Shown piece after piece: positions 25,424-39,300 of a DNA stretch of 64,000 nt (the first letter of the stretch is position 1; every line of letters starts with the position of its first letter). Origin of the DNA: Nissolia schottii. Its lineage: Eukaryota; Streptophyta; Magnoliopsida; Fabales; Fabaceae. The position numbers and the translations under genes were made by a program. The notes under the pieces were generated by a model. The model was not told the DNA's origin. It worked only from the letters and a program-made list of their open reading frames with translations, and did no database searches. The DNA is taken from NCBI GenBank assembly GCA_003254905.1, contig QANU01107389.1:192341-256340 (forward strand). The letters run 5' to 3'.

Positions 25424-28400
25424 CACCACAAGAAAAATATTCATTACTGTTAGAGTCACCATCAGGTTTTTTCTTGATTATCGTCAGATTTTTTTCTTTC
25501 TGTCGGACTTACCGTCGGCTATATAAATCCGACGGTAACTAGTGTTGGTGACGAACGACGCTAATGACGGTCCAGGAACGGTTTGTATTGAACCGTTTAC
25601 CATCACTAAAATAGACGGTTAATTCTAACAAAAATTTGATGGTATTTGCACATAATTACCATTGACTAGAACCGACAATAATTATGAATATTACCGTCGG
25701 TCTATTACTGCGAGAACTTTTTGACAGTAGAGATAATTAATTTTTAAAAAGTAATTTATTATTATTATTATTTTTATTATTATTCTAAATATTAAATTAT
25801 TGTTTAATGCAATAAATTATATATTTAATAATATAATTATTTACCTAAATAATAAATTAATTAAATTATTTAAGATGCCCACCAGCATTATACATAGTGC
25901 AATAGAAAATTATTAGAGTTTACATTTTCAAGACTAATAACAAAGACTTAAAATATTTTAGTATTTCCTATGACAATTATTATTCCAATTCTTTGACTTT
26001 TAGGTAATACTAATCACATAACTAAATACATTTAGTCATGTGCTTTATTTTAAAAGTAAACAAGCATGCTAGGGAGCATGAAAAATAAGTAGTAAATGTA
26101 AGCTTCCGCCATTAGAGTGTCCCAAAAAGCAGCAACACTAGTTATTATGATATTCAATCATTTTTTAAAAGAAAAATGTGCTATCAAATAACTTAAGAAA
26201 ATAAAATAAACAATGAAGTAATACCAAACTCAACCTAAATAAGTATAGAGAATGCAATCAAACAATATCAACTGATTCTAAAAGTTGGCGAAGGAACACA
26301 AATTGCATAATAGGCTATGTCATCATGTACCATTCTAGATGTAACATACCTAAAAGCCGAAGTTGTTGGACCATCTGTAAGCTCTTTGATTGCAGACACC
26401 AGAGAAACTAAGACACCAGGAAATCTGCTGGAGGAGGATTGTTGTTCAGAAGTGATTCAGGGTTGATGTCTAAGTCTCTAGATCTTCTAGAGGACCTGCT
26501 TCTTGTTAGTGACTAGGGTTTCATGATGTTGTTGTCAATGATTGATGATGATGATGATAGCACCAGTGTCTTCACAACAACATTGTTAATATCATTCATT
26601 GAGGTAGTTGTCTTGAATATCTTCCTATTGTTGCTCTTTTGGTTTGCAATTCACACTCACACCTTTATCCATTGCATATGGTTTCTGCAACGGAAATGCC
26701 ATAAGATTATCACAATTCACATCAACAAGACAACAACAACAACAACAATGTTAACCAAGTCTTTTCCCACTATAAAAGATCGGCTACATGAATCTGTTGC
26801 TATATTATCATATTATACACCATGTTTGCATTTAAACCGTTCAAACCAAAATCAATAAGACAAAACACCAAAATCATATCTTTCTATCTGTGTGAGAGAG
26901 AGAAATGTTGTATCATTCTATTAGAGTTATCAATAAGTATCAAACCTGTTCCCTATCTAAGGAAAATCTATTGGATCAAATGACCAAGATATTGTTGAAG
27001 AAAAAAAAATTGGCCTTTCCCAGATGAAATAGATTTTGTTAATTGTTCCAATGATAAATCATTGGTTTAACTGTATAGATAGACCCTAAGCCCTAAATCA
27101 AATAAATAGACATTTCTTTCTCAATTGAAAACACTACAATCACAGGAAAAAAAACAATAAAACCCTATATCGATAATACACATTCCAGTTAATTGAGCCT
27201 AATTCTAATTGTTTTGATTTGAAGCAAAGAAATGTCAAAGTCTTTCTAACTGAGAGAGAAATACAAGGTCAAGTTAAGTGATTACTTGATTAGCTTCTAC
27301 TTTAGTTGCCTTCTTGGGCTTGTTTTGCATCTTGCTGCTCCCATTGTTGGCGTTTGACTATGGCAGCAGGTGGTGATGGTGGTGGTGGAGGAAGGAGGAG
27401 AGGAGAGGAGAAGAGGGGGAGGAGAGGAAAGGAGAGAAGAGGAGAAGAGAAGAGAAAGAAGAAATGAGTGAAATGGAGGGGTGGGAGAGTGAAATTCGAC
27501 TAAGTACATTTTCAGAACATTACCGTTGAAAATTACCATCGGATTTCCGACGGTAACTGAAAATAGTCTGACTATAATCGTTTTATCAAAACGCATCGTT
27601 TAATTTAAAGGATTACCATCAGCTTTGTGTCAACAATTTCGACGATACAAAAAAAGTGGAGCGAAAATTTTGGCAATTTTTCACTTTCGTTACCGTAAAA
27701 AAAATTTGGCTTGATTACCGTCAGAAATTTTTGATGGTAAAGCGTCCTGCACTAGTCATATTAGCTCTCACGCGAGATACCTAACAAAATCTCAACTTTG
27801 CTCTCTATTTTGTTAGTCTCGTGCGAGACAAATAACATCTCGCGCAAGTATGGTTAGGCTTTAGGGTTGAGGTTTTTACTGTCAGTTTTTTTTACGGTAA
27901 TACTTAACACCATTTAGTAATTAGGGTTTTGGAAATATCTGACAATAACAACCCTTACTCTGCATTACCTCCTCCTCTTATACCACTACTAGTTCCCAAC
28001 TTTTTTTTTCGTATCTGTCATTCACTATCTTAGTTTAAATATTTTGTCATTTTTATGTTTTGTTGTCTTCTTCAGTACCATAAACTCAAATGGGTACCCT
28101 TCACTGGATTGGTTATCGAAATTTCCATTTATACAAGATGGCTATCTTGACTAGCCTGTAATTGAAATTCTGGTGACGAATCCATTTATAGGGTAGTCAA
28201 GGTAGCCATGTTATATCAATGGAAATTCTGGTGACCAGTCCGTACCCATTTGAGTTTATGGTACTGAAGAGGATAAATAAACAAAACATGCATAACAATG
28301 ACAAAATATTAAACTAAGACAGTGAGTGACAGATACAAAAAGAAGTTGGTAACTAGTAGTAATATATACAGAGGAGTAAATTAATGCAGAGTGAAATGAT

Positions 28401-29128
28401 GATAATAAACAATGATAATTAACAACACATACTAATATAGTTACCAATGGCAGCAGTGGGTACCGCCGATGGTGGTTGCGATGTCGGCGGTGGCTATCCG
28501 AAGTGTCAGACACGGTTACAGTCCGATGGCGCTGGTGAAACAACTGGAGGAGGATGGCCGAAAGGACGCGGAGGAGGAAGGTGTACAGTGAAGAGGTACA
28601 AAGGAGAGAATGGAAGGGAGGGAGGGAGAGCCAGAGGAGCTCTATATATAAAATCATTACTGTCGAATAAATCCGACAGTAATTACACGATCATCGAAAA
28701 ACGTGTGCATGGAAAAAAGTTTGAGACTGTTATCGTCGATTTTTTTCCAACGTTAATTGGTTCAACGTTTTAACCAGTAGGAAAACGTGCAGCTCTTCAG
28801 ATTCGGACCTTATTACCTTCGAATATATTTGACGGTAACAAAACGAACGCCACGTGCGTAGTGTTCACGTGCGCCCCTTAAATTTTCAACCAATTACCGT
28901 CGGAGTTTGACGGCAAGCCTTTCGCCTAATGCCACGCCACTTGGCGCCAACTATTACTGTCAGTTTTTCTGTCAGGGTATATTGTCTGACAGTAACTACG
29001 ACCAAATTTATCCAGTTTGCCTTCCAAACTTTTTCTGTCGTTGTTTTTTGTGTTTTCCGACGATATTACTGTCGGATTTTTTTTCCGACGATAAAGTTCT
29101 GACAATAATTTCCTTATTTCTAGTAGTG
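25424..29128. mobile_element. CACTA (En/Spm-type) element, non-autonomous, probably composite
   Basis: The left end CACCACAAGAAAAATATTC and the reverse complement of the right end CACTACTAGAAATAAGG are CACTA-type termini; similarity continues to ATTACTGTTAGA / ATTATTGTCAGA. Both subterminal zones are filled with direct and inverted copies of ACCGTCGG / CCGACGGT, the usual subterminal motif of plant CACTA elements. Flanking triplets are CAT and TAT, one mismatch from a 3-bp target duplication. The same motifs also crowd 27,500-27,740 and 28,660-28,760, and a segment starting ATGGCAGCAG occurs near 27,358 and 28,447, so two related ends seem nested. No transposase was found. Confidence 0.75.
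27945..28405. repeat. Long imperfect hairpin inside the CACTA element (arms about 200 bp)
   Basis: The left arm (about 27,945-28,152) and right arm (about 28,191-28,405) are inverted copies: CATAAACTCAAATGGGTACC faces GTACCCATTTGAGTTTATGG, and similarity extends outward through TCTGTCA/TGACAGA to TAATGCAGAGT. The loop is under 40 bases. Transcription through it would give a long double-stranded RNA. Confidence 0.85.
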
Positions 29129-29131
29129 TAT

Positions 29132-32100
29132 CTCAAAACAACTTCACTTATTAAAAGCTTTTGATTAAAAAGAACTCAAATTCATGTACATTAGGATAAC
29201 GAGTATGCTTTTGGAATCCAATCTATTATGTCACAAAAACAATTCTACAATTTCTTGCATCATCAATGATCGTAAAATTAAAGCTAAACGTGATCTTGTC
29301 TTCAACTTTTTTCGTCTCTTTTAGGCTATTGCTTTGATATATAATTTTTGTAATAAAAATGTGTCCTACCTCAGGAGTGATTACATTCAATTTCTCATGG
29401 GTGTAGGCACCACCGACTCCGCTTTTTCACATGGTTCATATCCAAAATAGTGGGAATATGGGTTCTCCTATTTCTGCACTTTGCAATGGCAATACACAGA
29501 ACCCAAAAGTGTGTATATCTTTTCCTATTAAAAAATTTATTGAATCCATGCACTCGTATATAATATCATATCGCTTCATCATTATTGGTTCAACTAAAAA
29601 CTAAGATGACGTACTTTGTTAGCTTTTGCGTCATGAAAAAAAAAAAGAACAATGTTTGAAAATGAAAGTAACCCTTGTATATTCTTCTTCATATTCAATA
29701 TATACAGCAAATTAAGAATCATCATTATCTCTTTTTCTTTAATTTTTTTCAAAATAAGATTTTTAATTTTTTGCGAGGGTCTAATCCATGTCACCAAATT
29801 AAGCTTTTCCCTCTTGCCATTGCAAGTTGTATATTCACAATTAATTCCATGCATTTCCAAATTGGTGTGGAATCTCACGGTTAGTAAGTTGAAGTATCGT
29901 TGAATTATTGAAAACTTTTACCTATTTTGCATGTATGTATGTCGTACCCAACTGCACCAGTCCTTATCTTCTGTTGGGTTAATATATATATACATATATA
30001 TTCCAAGACAACTAAGAATACACCAAAAGCTTCAAATATACTTTTTATGTTTGCTTTATTTTATCTCTCTACTCTTTGCTTCTTTAAATGGTTACGAGTT
30101 AATCTAACTACCCATGCAACTTAGTATATTCCTGACTTTCTGCGAATGAGGTGGAGAATATAAAAATGGTGATATGGATAAGGGATTGTGGCTGCTAGGC
30201 AACAATATAGTATGAAACTTTTCCTTCAATAGGGGAATATGAATATCTAAATGCGAATTCACGCGTGTATCTTCTAAGGCTAAATGCGACAAACTCCAAC
30301 ATATTTCACGCGGAATGACACACTACCGATAAAAGTACTTTTTTTTATATAAGTAAACTACTTCTTATAAAACTATCAAGACAAGAAAAAGAAATGTAAA
30401 ATGACACCCAACAAGCATATCAAAAGGTAACGAGAGAACAAGTTGTGCCAAATTGACAATAGGTAGTTAGATGACAAAAGGTACCAAGACAAAAACACTC
30501 CAACTCCACTCCACTCTACCGAAATTCAACAACGCTCGGTAAGAAAAAAAAAGGTCTCATTAAAAATCTCTTTAGGGGAAACTCAATAATTGAATTGATG
30601 GATAAAAGTATCTTATAAAGATAGATACATGAAAAAATAATAACTAATATGGTCATGACTAATTAATAAATCAAAGCAAGAGCAATTATCCGCTCTCGGA
30701 TCACACAAGAACTTTTCTTCACTACCAAGTTGAACCCGGGAATATTTGAATTGAGTAATATATAGTAGTAGTTGTAGTGTATAGTAGTGTTACATTGCGG
30801 CTGATAGGAAAGGCGTTTCTCGTTTAAGTAAGGTAGCATATTCTCCACGGTGATGGTTGAGCTTGTATATCCGCCGTCCATGCCCTTCCTTTATGCCAAA
30901 GGAGTTAAATCTTAGCCTTCAAATGCGATTACACATCAAAAAGATGCCCCCTATGCTAGATAGTTATAGCTAAGGCTAGTGCGATTCTAGATTTTACGAA
31001 TGGAAAAGTCTCTCTCAAACTATATACTCTCAAACTATATAGTATCTCTGCAAAGAAAGAATTTTGGGGGGGGGGGGATGCAAGTGGGTTTTCAGCCTCC
31101 ATAAAATGTATATAGACTTTTAATTCGTCCAGTGCATTACAGTGCACAACTACAAATTTGGCTGTGCATAAATCTATTTAGGGTGGAGTCTTTCTTTAAA
31201 GGGACCAAAGGGTTTTTTAAAGTATTCTAAGGAATCTTGGTTTCAACAATACTTAGTAATGAGATATGATTTGTTCATTTTTGGATATTTTGATACATCC
31301 ATTCATTATGTATCAATTCACTTTCTAATTGAATATTTTCCTGCTTTGAAAAATTATTAAATATTTTTCAAATAAGATATAATTAGTTAATACTATTATT
31401 TCTTTAGAAATATTTATAATTTATAATTATGTTTAATATAAGAAACTTTGTATTAATTGAACTTAATTATTATTTTTAATTGATAATATTTAATATTTAT
31501 AATTATATATCTAATAACGTTGCGTAATTTGGAAAAAATTATATTAAACATATAAAATAATTATCTATAATTTAAATATTTTGATTTTATATAAATTAAA
31601 AATTTATTACCAATTTTTGTCTAAGCCACTATTTGAAATCTATTGACTTCAACAAATGTGGGTCGAGCTATATTTGCTCACTATAAAGTAAAACTCTTTT
31701 TTTTTTTTTTCATTCACGATCAAGACTCAAATATAAAAAATTTTATTTTAGAAGAACAAATATCGAAACACTTAAACTAATTAATTGTCAATTAATACTA
31801 TTAACATATATTTAACGTAACTATATTACTACTTTTTTAACGGAATATGTAAAATATTTTATTTTTCCGTAAGCACAGTTTTCTAAAGGTGAGTTAATTA
31901 ATAGCCTTCCTTCGTTAACGTCGCTTCTTTCGTGCTTTTTCTAACATGAAATAAGCTTGAACATGAGACTTCTAAGATGAGGGGAACACACAACTATCAG
32001 TTGAGCTTGACCTCGTTAACTTGGCGCCCTTGGTTTTACTTGGAATATTTATAGTTGTTTTTTTATATTATATTCTACAAACCCTTGGGTAAAAAAAGAA

Positions 32101-33900
32101 ACCCTAAAGGAAGAAAAATCCAATGCGTATAAGGAAGGTGGCGCGCGGGACCAGGGCCAAGGCCAATTATAGGATACGTGCTACAAGTGAATTACTTATA
32201 AATAATTTCGTAGTTATTTCCGGTCCACATATTTTAGTTTTAGATATAATGCATCAAGCTAATTATAAGTGTATCAAACATTTGTACTACTGCAAATCTT
32301 TTAAGTAGCATGTTGGTTTGAAGCATCATTTTAAAACCTTTTGCATTAGGTTCGAGATGCAAAGCACCATCAGAAACAATGGTACTGTTGCTGATTAGTA
32401 ATTAATTAACTAATTAATTATAGTTAGTTAAGGAATCCGTTTGAAGCAACATGTGTTAAAAATTTTCATTTACATCATTTCAGATTATCAAGGATTAAAA
32501 GGATTTCACAATGAATATAGGATTTAACAAATACCTGTATCCATAGCTAAGTGATAGAAATCTACAACTGATGCACGAACAAGAGCGTTGGTTCCGTGAC
32601 ATTCCTCAACCAAATCACCTGAGTTCCTAAGGTTTCTCTTCTGATGGGTAGAATTAGCGAAGCAGTTTTTCTGATTTGGTGTATTATGGATCATAATTGT
32701 TCCAGCGTATTTAAACTCACCAGGGTTCCCATTATCTCCTGAAGGGCCAATACTGACATCTACCCATTCGGGCCCACATTCATTTTTTTCGTTAAGTCTA
32801 ACAGGCTTTTAACCAAATAATTAGATCACCAAATTAAGTCATTTATAATAAATAGCTAATATAATCGTTAACGAATATGAGCCCACAAATTATTGGAAAT
32901 ATACATTTCCAACAACATGTGGTCATTAAGGAGCAAAGGAAATTAGGTGACATTAGAGTACATCAACGATGGATGGAAGATACATCACTCTCGGTATTGA
33001 GCCTTTATTAATGTGGCTGGCTACCCAATTATTAAAAAGAAAAAAAGAAAAAGAAAAAGAACACGTTTATTAGTAAAATGGACATAAAGAAGCAGCCCAA
33101 ATTCATTTGCCTGTCGCTAACCATAGTTCCCAAAGGTGGACCAGGAATCATTGAGTAAATAATTCCAAAAATGGCTATATATTGTGTTACCATTCACCAC
33201 GGTAACATTTTTATTAGTAAAGTCGTGTTTGGATAGTCATATATACTTTTAGAAGTTGCACAAAACCAAAACCTTTAGGAGGAGGAAGAGGAGGGGAGCC
33301 ACACAAATTAATAACCTGATCGACCCTTATAAGGAGGAAGAGGAAGCAATACAATTCCAATTTGTAGTGTCATGTGGGAGTGAAATTTTTTTTTCTTATT
33401 TTTGTTTCATTAGTTTTCTCCTAAATATATATTTTAAGAGTTATTTATCTTAAAAGGATAAAGGCAATTGAATGATTTTACATTTGACATATTACGCATG
33501 GAGCTCATTAAGTGTGAATCATGGATATTAATTATACAATTAGACTTTTATAATTTATACTAAAATTTGATATATTTATCAAATAAATAGGACAACATCT
33601 CTTGAATTATAAATCATTTGATTATAAAAACTTTAATATTATATTAAAAATCACATTTCGCTAAAACCTAAGGTTTTTAATAGAGGTAATTAAATAATTT
33701 TACAGTTAATATAAATTGAAAAGAAAATTAATGGACAGATAAACTTTCTTTTTTTTTTCTTCCTTGAGAGATCAATTTCTGATATGTATGATGAGTTGTA
33801 AGGCTTAAAACCAGTTGGTGGGTGACACATCAGAAAGGAGGGTACAGTGGGGCCACGGGAATTCGTGAGTGGTGTACTAGTAATGGTACTAGTTACCCTG
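29132..33900. other. Intergenic DNA with one exon-like fragment
   Basis: AT-rich spacer upstream of the second SWEET gene. It holds a run of ten or more G at about 31,067 and the exon-like fragment at 32,535-32,805. No further gene or element was recognised. Confidence 0.5.
32535..32805 (-). pseudogene. Exon-like coding fragment, family not recognised
   Basis: On the minus strand 90 codons are open, from an AG-preceded CCT to ACAG followed by GTATTTG, which looks like a splice donor. The translation has normal protein composition: NECGPEWVDVSIGPSGDN, then KYAGTIMIHN, and LVRASVVDFYHLAMDTG near its end. I do not recognise the family. No neighbouring exons could be joined, and no start codon or terminator is evident. 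It may be a captured gene fragment or an exon of an otherwise lost gene; a chance open frame is less likely given the GC content and amino acid mix. Confidence 0.35.
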
Positions 33901-34131
33901 GGAGAGGGATGGCGTTATGTGTTGAAAGGGTTTAAACCAAATGAGGGTGCGTAAGAAATTAGGATTAAAGGGTGTTTGGATATAGTGATAAAAGTAAGAA
34001 AGTAATTAATGGCGTTTGGGAGGATAGATGAGTATAAGTGGAAAAATAAGAAAGTGGTGTTAAAAAGGCACAAATGATGTCTCGCATTGGCGTTTGCAAC
34101 TTGACAGAGCCTTCAATTCTTTTTTGCGCAC

Positions 34132-34139
34132 TATAAATA
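34132..34139 (+). promoter_or_regulatory. TATA box of second SWEET gene
   Basis: TATAAATA lies 154 bp before the ATG in a context (GCGCACTATAAATACC) typical of plant TATA boxes. The transcript would start near 34,165 with a leader of about 120 bases rich in GA. Confidence 0.7.
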
Positions 34140-34285
34140 CCACCACCCACTCTCCCATATCGACTCGTGGGGTTTAGAGATCATATACTAGAGAGAGAAA
34201 GAGAAAGAGCTTGAGCTGAGGGATTTTGAGAAAGAAAAATATTCTAATAGTTTCTTCAATTTACATTACTAATTAATCAAGAGAA

Positions 34286-36329
34286 ATGGAAATGACCCGC
34301 GAATCTTGGGCTTTCATTTTCGGCGTCATAGGTACATTTTTACTAGTATACTATACTATATAGGCATTATTATATTATAGTTTATAATTGTTTTCTTTAT
34401 AATTATAATGCACTTGTTCTTTCTCCCTCACGTCCCCCTTTTTATTCTTCTTTATTTCTCATCACCACTCGTCATCATAATCATTATTCTTTATTTCATC
34501 TAGTTAATTAACACATAGTTAACGTCAACTTTTGACTATTTAGCTATGATTATTTTATTGTTTATTACTACATATAGTTGGGATACATGAACGACTAGGT
34601 AGCATGCATATTGCATGGCTCTTTTTTGTTCCTTTCTAATTTCAAACCTAATATATCCCGCTGTTAGGATACCAATATATGTACGATTGAATTAATAAGA
34701 CTAGTGTTAATTTCTCAATATTTTAGCGTATAGAATTAGGGTATATAGTCACGTTATAACAATATGAAGTTCACGAATCAAATCACCATTATGTTCACAA
34801 GTGCTAATGGATGTTTCTTGTTTTGTCTTTTTTTTTTATAGGCAACATCATCTCCTTTATGGTGTTCCTTGCTCCGATGTAAGTGTTCTTTTTTACTTTA
34901 CCATATAGTATAATGAATAAGCACTTTCGTTTACTAACATATATTAACATTTCCTTTGTAGACCAACTTTCTACCAAATCTACAAGAAGAAAACCAGTGA
35001 AGGGTACCAGTCACTTCCCTATGTTGTTGCACTTTTCAGTGCAATGCTTTGGATTTACTACGCATTGGTCAAAAAAGATGCTGCCCTTCTTCTCATCACC
35101 ATTAACACCTTTGGAATCGTGGTAGAATCAGCTTACCTTTTTGTGTTCCTCTTCTATGCCCCAAAGAAGGATAGGGTACGTATTTATCTTAATTAATAAT
35201 TCCCAATAACTAATATTCATATATAGGTTTCTAATTATTGTAACACTTTTATATTTTGTATTGTGTGATCACAGCTTTCAACCATCAAGCTTCTTCTATT
35301 GCTGAATGTGTTTGGGTTCGGAGCCATGCTTCTAGCCACTCTCTACCTTTCAAAGGGACAAAAGCGTCTTGCTATCATAGGCTGGATTTGCCTTGTTTTC
35401 AACATTAGTGTATTTGCCGCACCTCTTTTCATCATGGTGAGTTTTTAATTAATAGAACTTGGTTTTCAATATTTTTGAATTAATTTTTGTAATAAAAAAA
35501 ATTTAATTAAATTCTTATATGATGATTGTACATGTATGCAGAGAAAAGTGATAAAGACGAGGAGCGTGGAATACATGCCGTTCTTTTTGTCCTTCTTTTT
35601 AACCATCAATGCCGTTATGTGGTTCTGCTATGGCCTTTTTCTCAAGGATTATTACATTGCCGTAAGTTCAATTCAGTTTTATATATAGGCCTACGGTTAG
35701 GAGCATATTCATAATCTTTGTATCATTCAACTCTTATCTTATTCTTACCAAACACGTACGAGCCTTTCACGCCTTTTATTTTTAATTTACATTTCTTTTT
35801 GGGGTATGGCTATAGTGTATAGATTGATCCCTTATAACTTTTTCATCTTGCTTTATAAAGTGATAATGCCAAGTTTATTATAACTAAATCAAAACTCGTG
35901 AGTGCTCCATTAATGTTGAGCTCCCATGAGAAAATCCAAAGTGCAATATGGGCCCCTCCCCCTCCTCCTCCCATACATATATTCCTAAGTACATTATTAT
36001 TTAATTATTAGGACAACTTTATATATAGGACGATTTAATTTGATTAATTATTTTCTACTTTTAGACAATCATATGTATAATAACTTGATTAAATAAAATA
36101 TTAACCCTAATGTTTGCATTTGATTAATATGATGCAGCTACCAAACACACTTGGGTTTCTGTTCGGGATAATTCAGATGGTGCTGTATTTGATGTTCAGA
36201 AACGCCACCCCAGTGACCCTAGCTGACCCAGTGAAGGTTCAAGAGTTGAATGGCCACATAATTGATGTCGCGAAGATGGGCAATAACGTAAATTCAGACC
36301 CCAATCATGGTGCTGTTGGCAAAGTCTAA
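34286..36329 (+). CDS. SWEET: SWEET sugar transporter, clade III type, 256 aa (second of two)
   Basis: Seven-helix sugar uniporter of the MtN3/saliva family at the plasma membrane, probably sucrose-transporting as is known for clade III. Exons 34286-34331, 34842-34878, 34962-35175, 35275-35436, 35542-35661 and 36138-36329 join in frame. Exons 2 (37 nt) and 5 (120 nt) and all intron phases match the first SWEET gene 16 kb upstream, so the pair is a tandem duplication. Motifs: [75 protein letters not shown]. All four conserved prolines and both pocket asparagines are present. Another ATG lies two codons downstream; the first was chosen. The C-terminal tail of about 40 residues is short and lacks the asparagine-rich stretch of its neighbour, suggesting different regulation of the two proteins. 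Confidence 0.96.
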
Positions 36330-39300
36330 GAGATCAATTACCAAAGAGATCAAATATGAAGAATATGAGAGAGAAGAAAAACAAGGGGTATATATCAATG
36401 ATGATGACAATGATGAAGAAAAAAAAAAAGGAAACAGTACTAATTAATCTTAAGTGTTAATTTGGGCTTTTAATTAATATAAAGGTGTGGTTTAAATTTG
36501 CATGTACGGGTAGTAGCTGTAATTGTCATCTATATTTGGCCATATGATCACTCTCATGTTGTAATTCTACTACGTGTAATAACGTAGTATATTAATTTCT
36601 CTTTCTCTCAAGTGTATCCCTCAGTCAAACTCATATCAATTTTAATTAATTTCCCCTTTGTATACGTAATATTTATCAATGTTCAAGTAATGAAAAACTA
36701 ATTGTTTTAAGTGAATTCTTCTTGCCTACTAGCTGCTACTCATTAATGATTATTATTAATTACATTATTTTGCTTTTAATTAAAATTGGAAAATTAATCA
36801 TAACCATTATCCTTTGTGTCAAATTGTATATTATTGTTAATGCTAATTGTCAAATCATCAAGAATTAAATATTGTTTTTAGAGAGTGGGAGGGAAACGAG
36901 TTCTCTTTGCTTTTTCATATGTCATGGACAAGGGGGCAGATAGAAAAGCCTCTAGCTTCCTATTAACTTTTTTATTTTATTTTTAAATGTATATCTTGAT
37001 GGCAGCATCTTTACAAGATGAGGACAAAATCACCCGACACTATGATTTGTAAGACCCTAATTAATCTAATCTGGTCCGATTCCATTCCAGTGATAAAAGG
37101 AGAAGGTGCTAATTAAAATAAATCAAACCAATAATTGGAAATTACAAACCCTAAGGACTAGAACACCAAAAAAGCTACGAGGATTGACTATCAACTAACA
37201 TTTTATTTTGAATCCATGCATGACTCTTAACTACTGCTAACATCTACTAATACACGTTAATTTGATCCAAAATATCAACCCTCTAGGACAAAGTCAAAAC
37301 TGAAAGAAAAGTGCTTATAAAACGTAAAAGTGAAATGCAAACGGCCAAGGGAATCCACTTGTCTATTTGTCTTCCCTTTTGCATTTTTTCATTTATTTTT
37401 GTTTATTTTTCGAAAAATTCACTATTGTCTCACGTTACAAGATATAATACTTATTTCTCATTGAAATAGTAATTGTCGTGGATAGTGATTTGGATGTTTG
37501 GGCAGAACACGCACATATTATTATTATTGCAATTTTTTTAAAAAAATTTTATTTGATTAAGGGGGAATCTGATATTTCGTACCAAATGATATGAAACCAG
37601 ACGATTTATTTTGCCCCACCACTTCAGTTTCGTGGTTGAATCCGTTGCAATGTAGACACACTGAACGTCTCAAATTAAAAGAAGACAAAGTCAGGATTTT
37701 GTTTTTGTGTATATTTTCTTCTTCTTCTTTTTTTATTTACTTTCTTTCTGTCAATTCTCCGCGGGGAAAAGCTAGCTCGAACCTTTTTTGTATATTTGTT
37801 GAGATTCATGGCAGAGCCAAAAAAATGATACAAAAAAATTAAGAACAAATTGAATTAAATTTTTTTACTAAAGATGAAATGTTAGACAATACAAATAAAG
37901 ACAAATTTTATATAAGTTCGTGAGAGTTATTATTTAACTAACAAAATTATATTTCTAATATTATCAACTCGGGGCGGAGAAAAAAGCTTGAAACTTTTAT
38001 GTATGTATTGTTAATTCGTGTGCATGCTTTTTAAATCAAATGTCATATTCCGATCTTGAGACGAAAATCACGAAGGATTTGTTTCAAATGGCTCAAAATA
38101 TTTCCGAGTTTTGGGAGTGGGGTGGGATAAACCCAATTAAAGGGGAAACGGTAGGCGTAGGAAGAAGAAGAAAAAAATGTGAGGATAAAATGCACTAACT
38201 AAAACGTGAAACCATAGAATAATGGGCCACGGAGAGAGAGAGATAATGTGCTAGTAAAGGGGGATGAGTATGCGTCTTGAAGATAAGCATTCAAGGGCTT
38301 TACGCAAAATGAGTGAGGCAATGTTAGCTCTAAAAAGTTGCCCTATGATTGTGTTTTGAAAGATAAATCTGATTGCCATGCCTAATGTATATACCTGCTT
38401 GGGTGGTTCCCCCTCTTTGCTCCCATCCTACAATTCCAGATGTGCCAACATGCGTAGATAAGGGTGTGATGCAATAAACCACTTGTGTTGGGGGCTACCT
38501 TTAAAGTCCCCCATTATAGTATTTGTCAAATATCAAACCCTGTCTTCTATTGCCCTTTTTTTTATATATATATTTTCTGGGGAAGAAATATTTAGATCGA
38601 TAGAATAGAATCAGGACATATCTTTAGACTTATTTACTTACTTGTGTATAATTTACTTACTATGCAAAACATAAAAATTAAACTTGAGTCATGATGATAC
38701 ATGAACAAAAGACCAATTACGTACTGATCAACAAATACACTTAATGATGTGTCTCAGAATATCGTAAAGTGATATCTCTCTCTTAAAGGAGAAATTATTA
38801 TATGATTATGAAACACGGTTACATCCAATGATAAAAGTGACAATTTGAATAAAAACGTGGATCCTATCATAAATCATAAACAATATTAAAACATTACTCT
38901 ATTATTAAGTGAAACATAATTTATCTAAATGTTTTATCACCATGTAATAATTTCTCTTTGTATCAAATTCTCGAATTAGCTCTTAAACTCTTATGAGTTT
39001 ATGTCTCAAAACTGAGTTAACTCACTTAGCAACTCGGACTTGAGTAAACTCAGTGAAATCAGATAAACTCAAATATGCACGAATTCATTATTTTAGTCAA
39101 AATTTAACCTCACAAACTATTCCAAATATCACTCTTAATTAAAAATTTTAAATCAAATATCTTGGCATTTTAACTTATGTTAGGTTGATTTATAATATTA
39201 TGAAGTTTTGATATGAAGTTTTGATATGTTATTTTTTATGTGATTTTAATTTATTTGATGTATTTTATGACTTATATTTGTCTAATTATGATTTCAAAAT

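Noticed and set aside
28447-28773. Glycine-rich open frame starting MAAVGTADGG
   Set aside because: It lies in the repetitive right part of the CACTA element and runs into its subterminal motifs; no domain was recognised.
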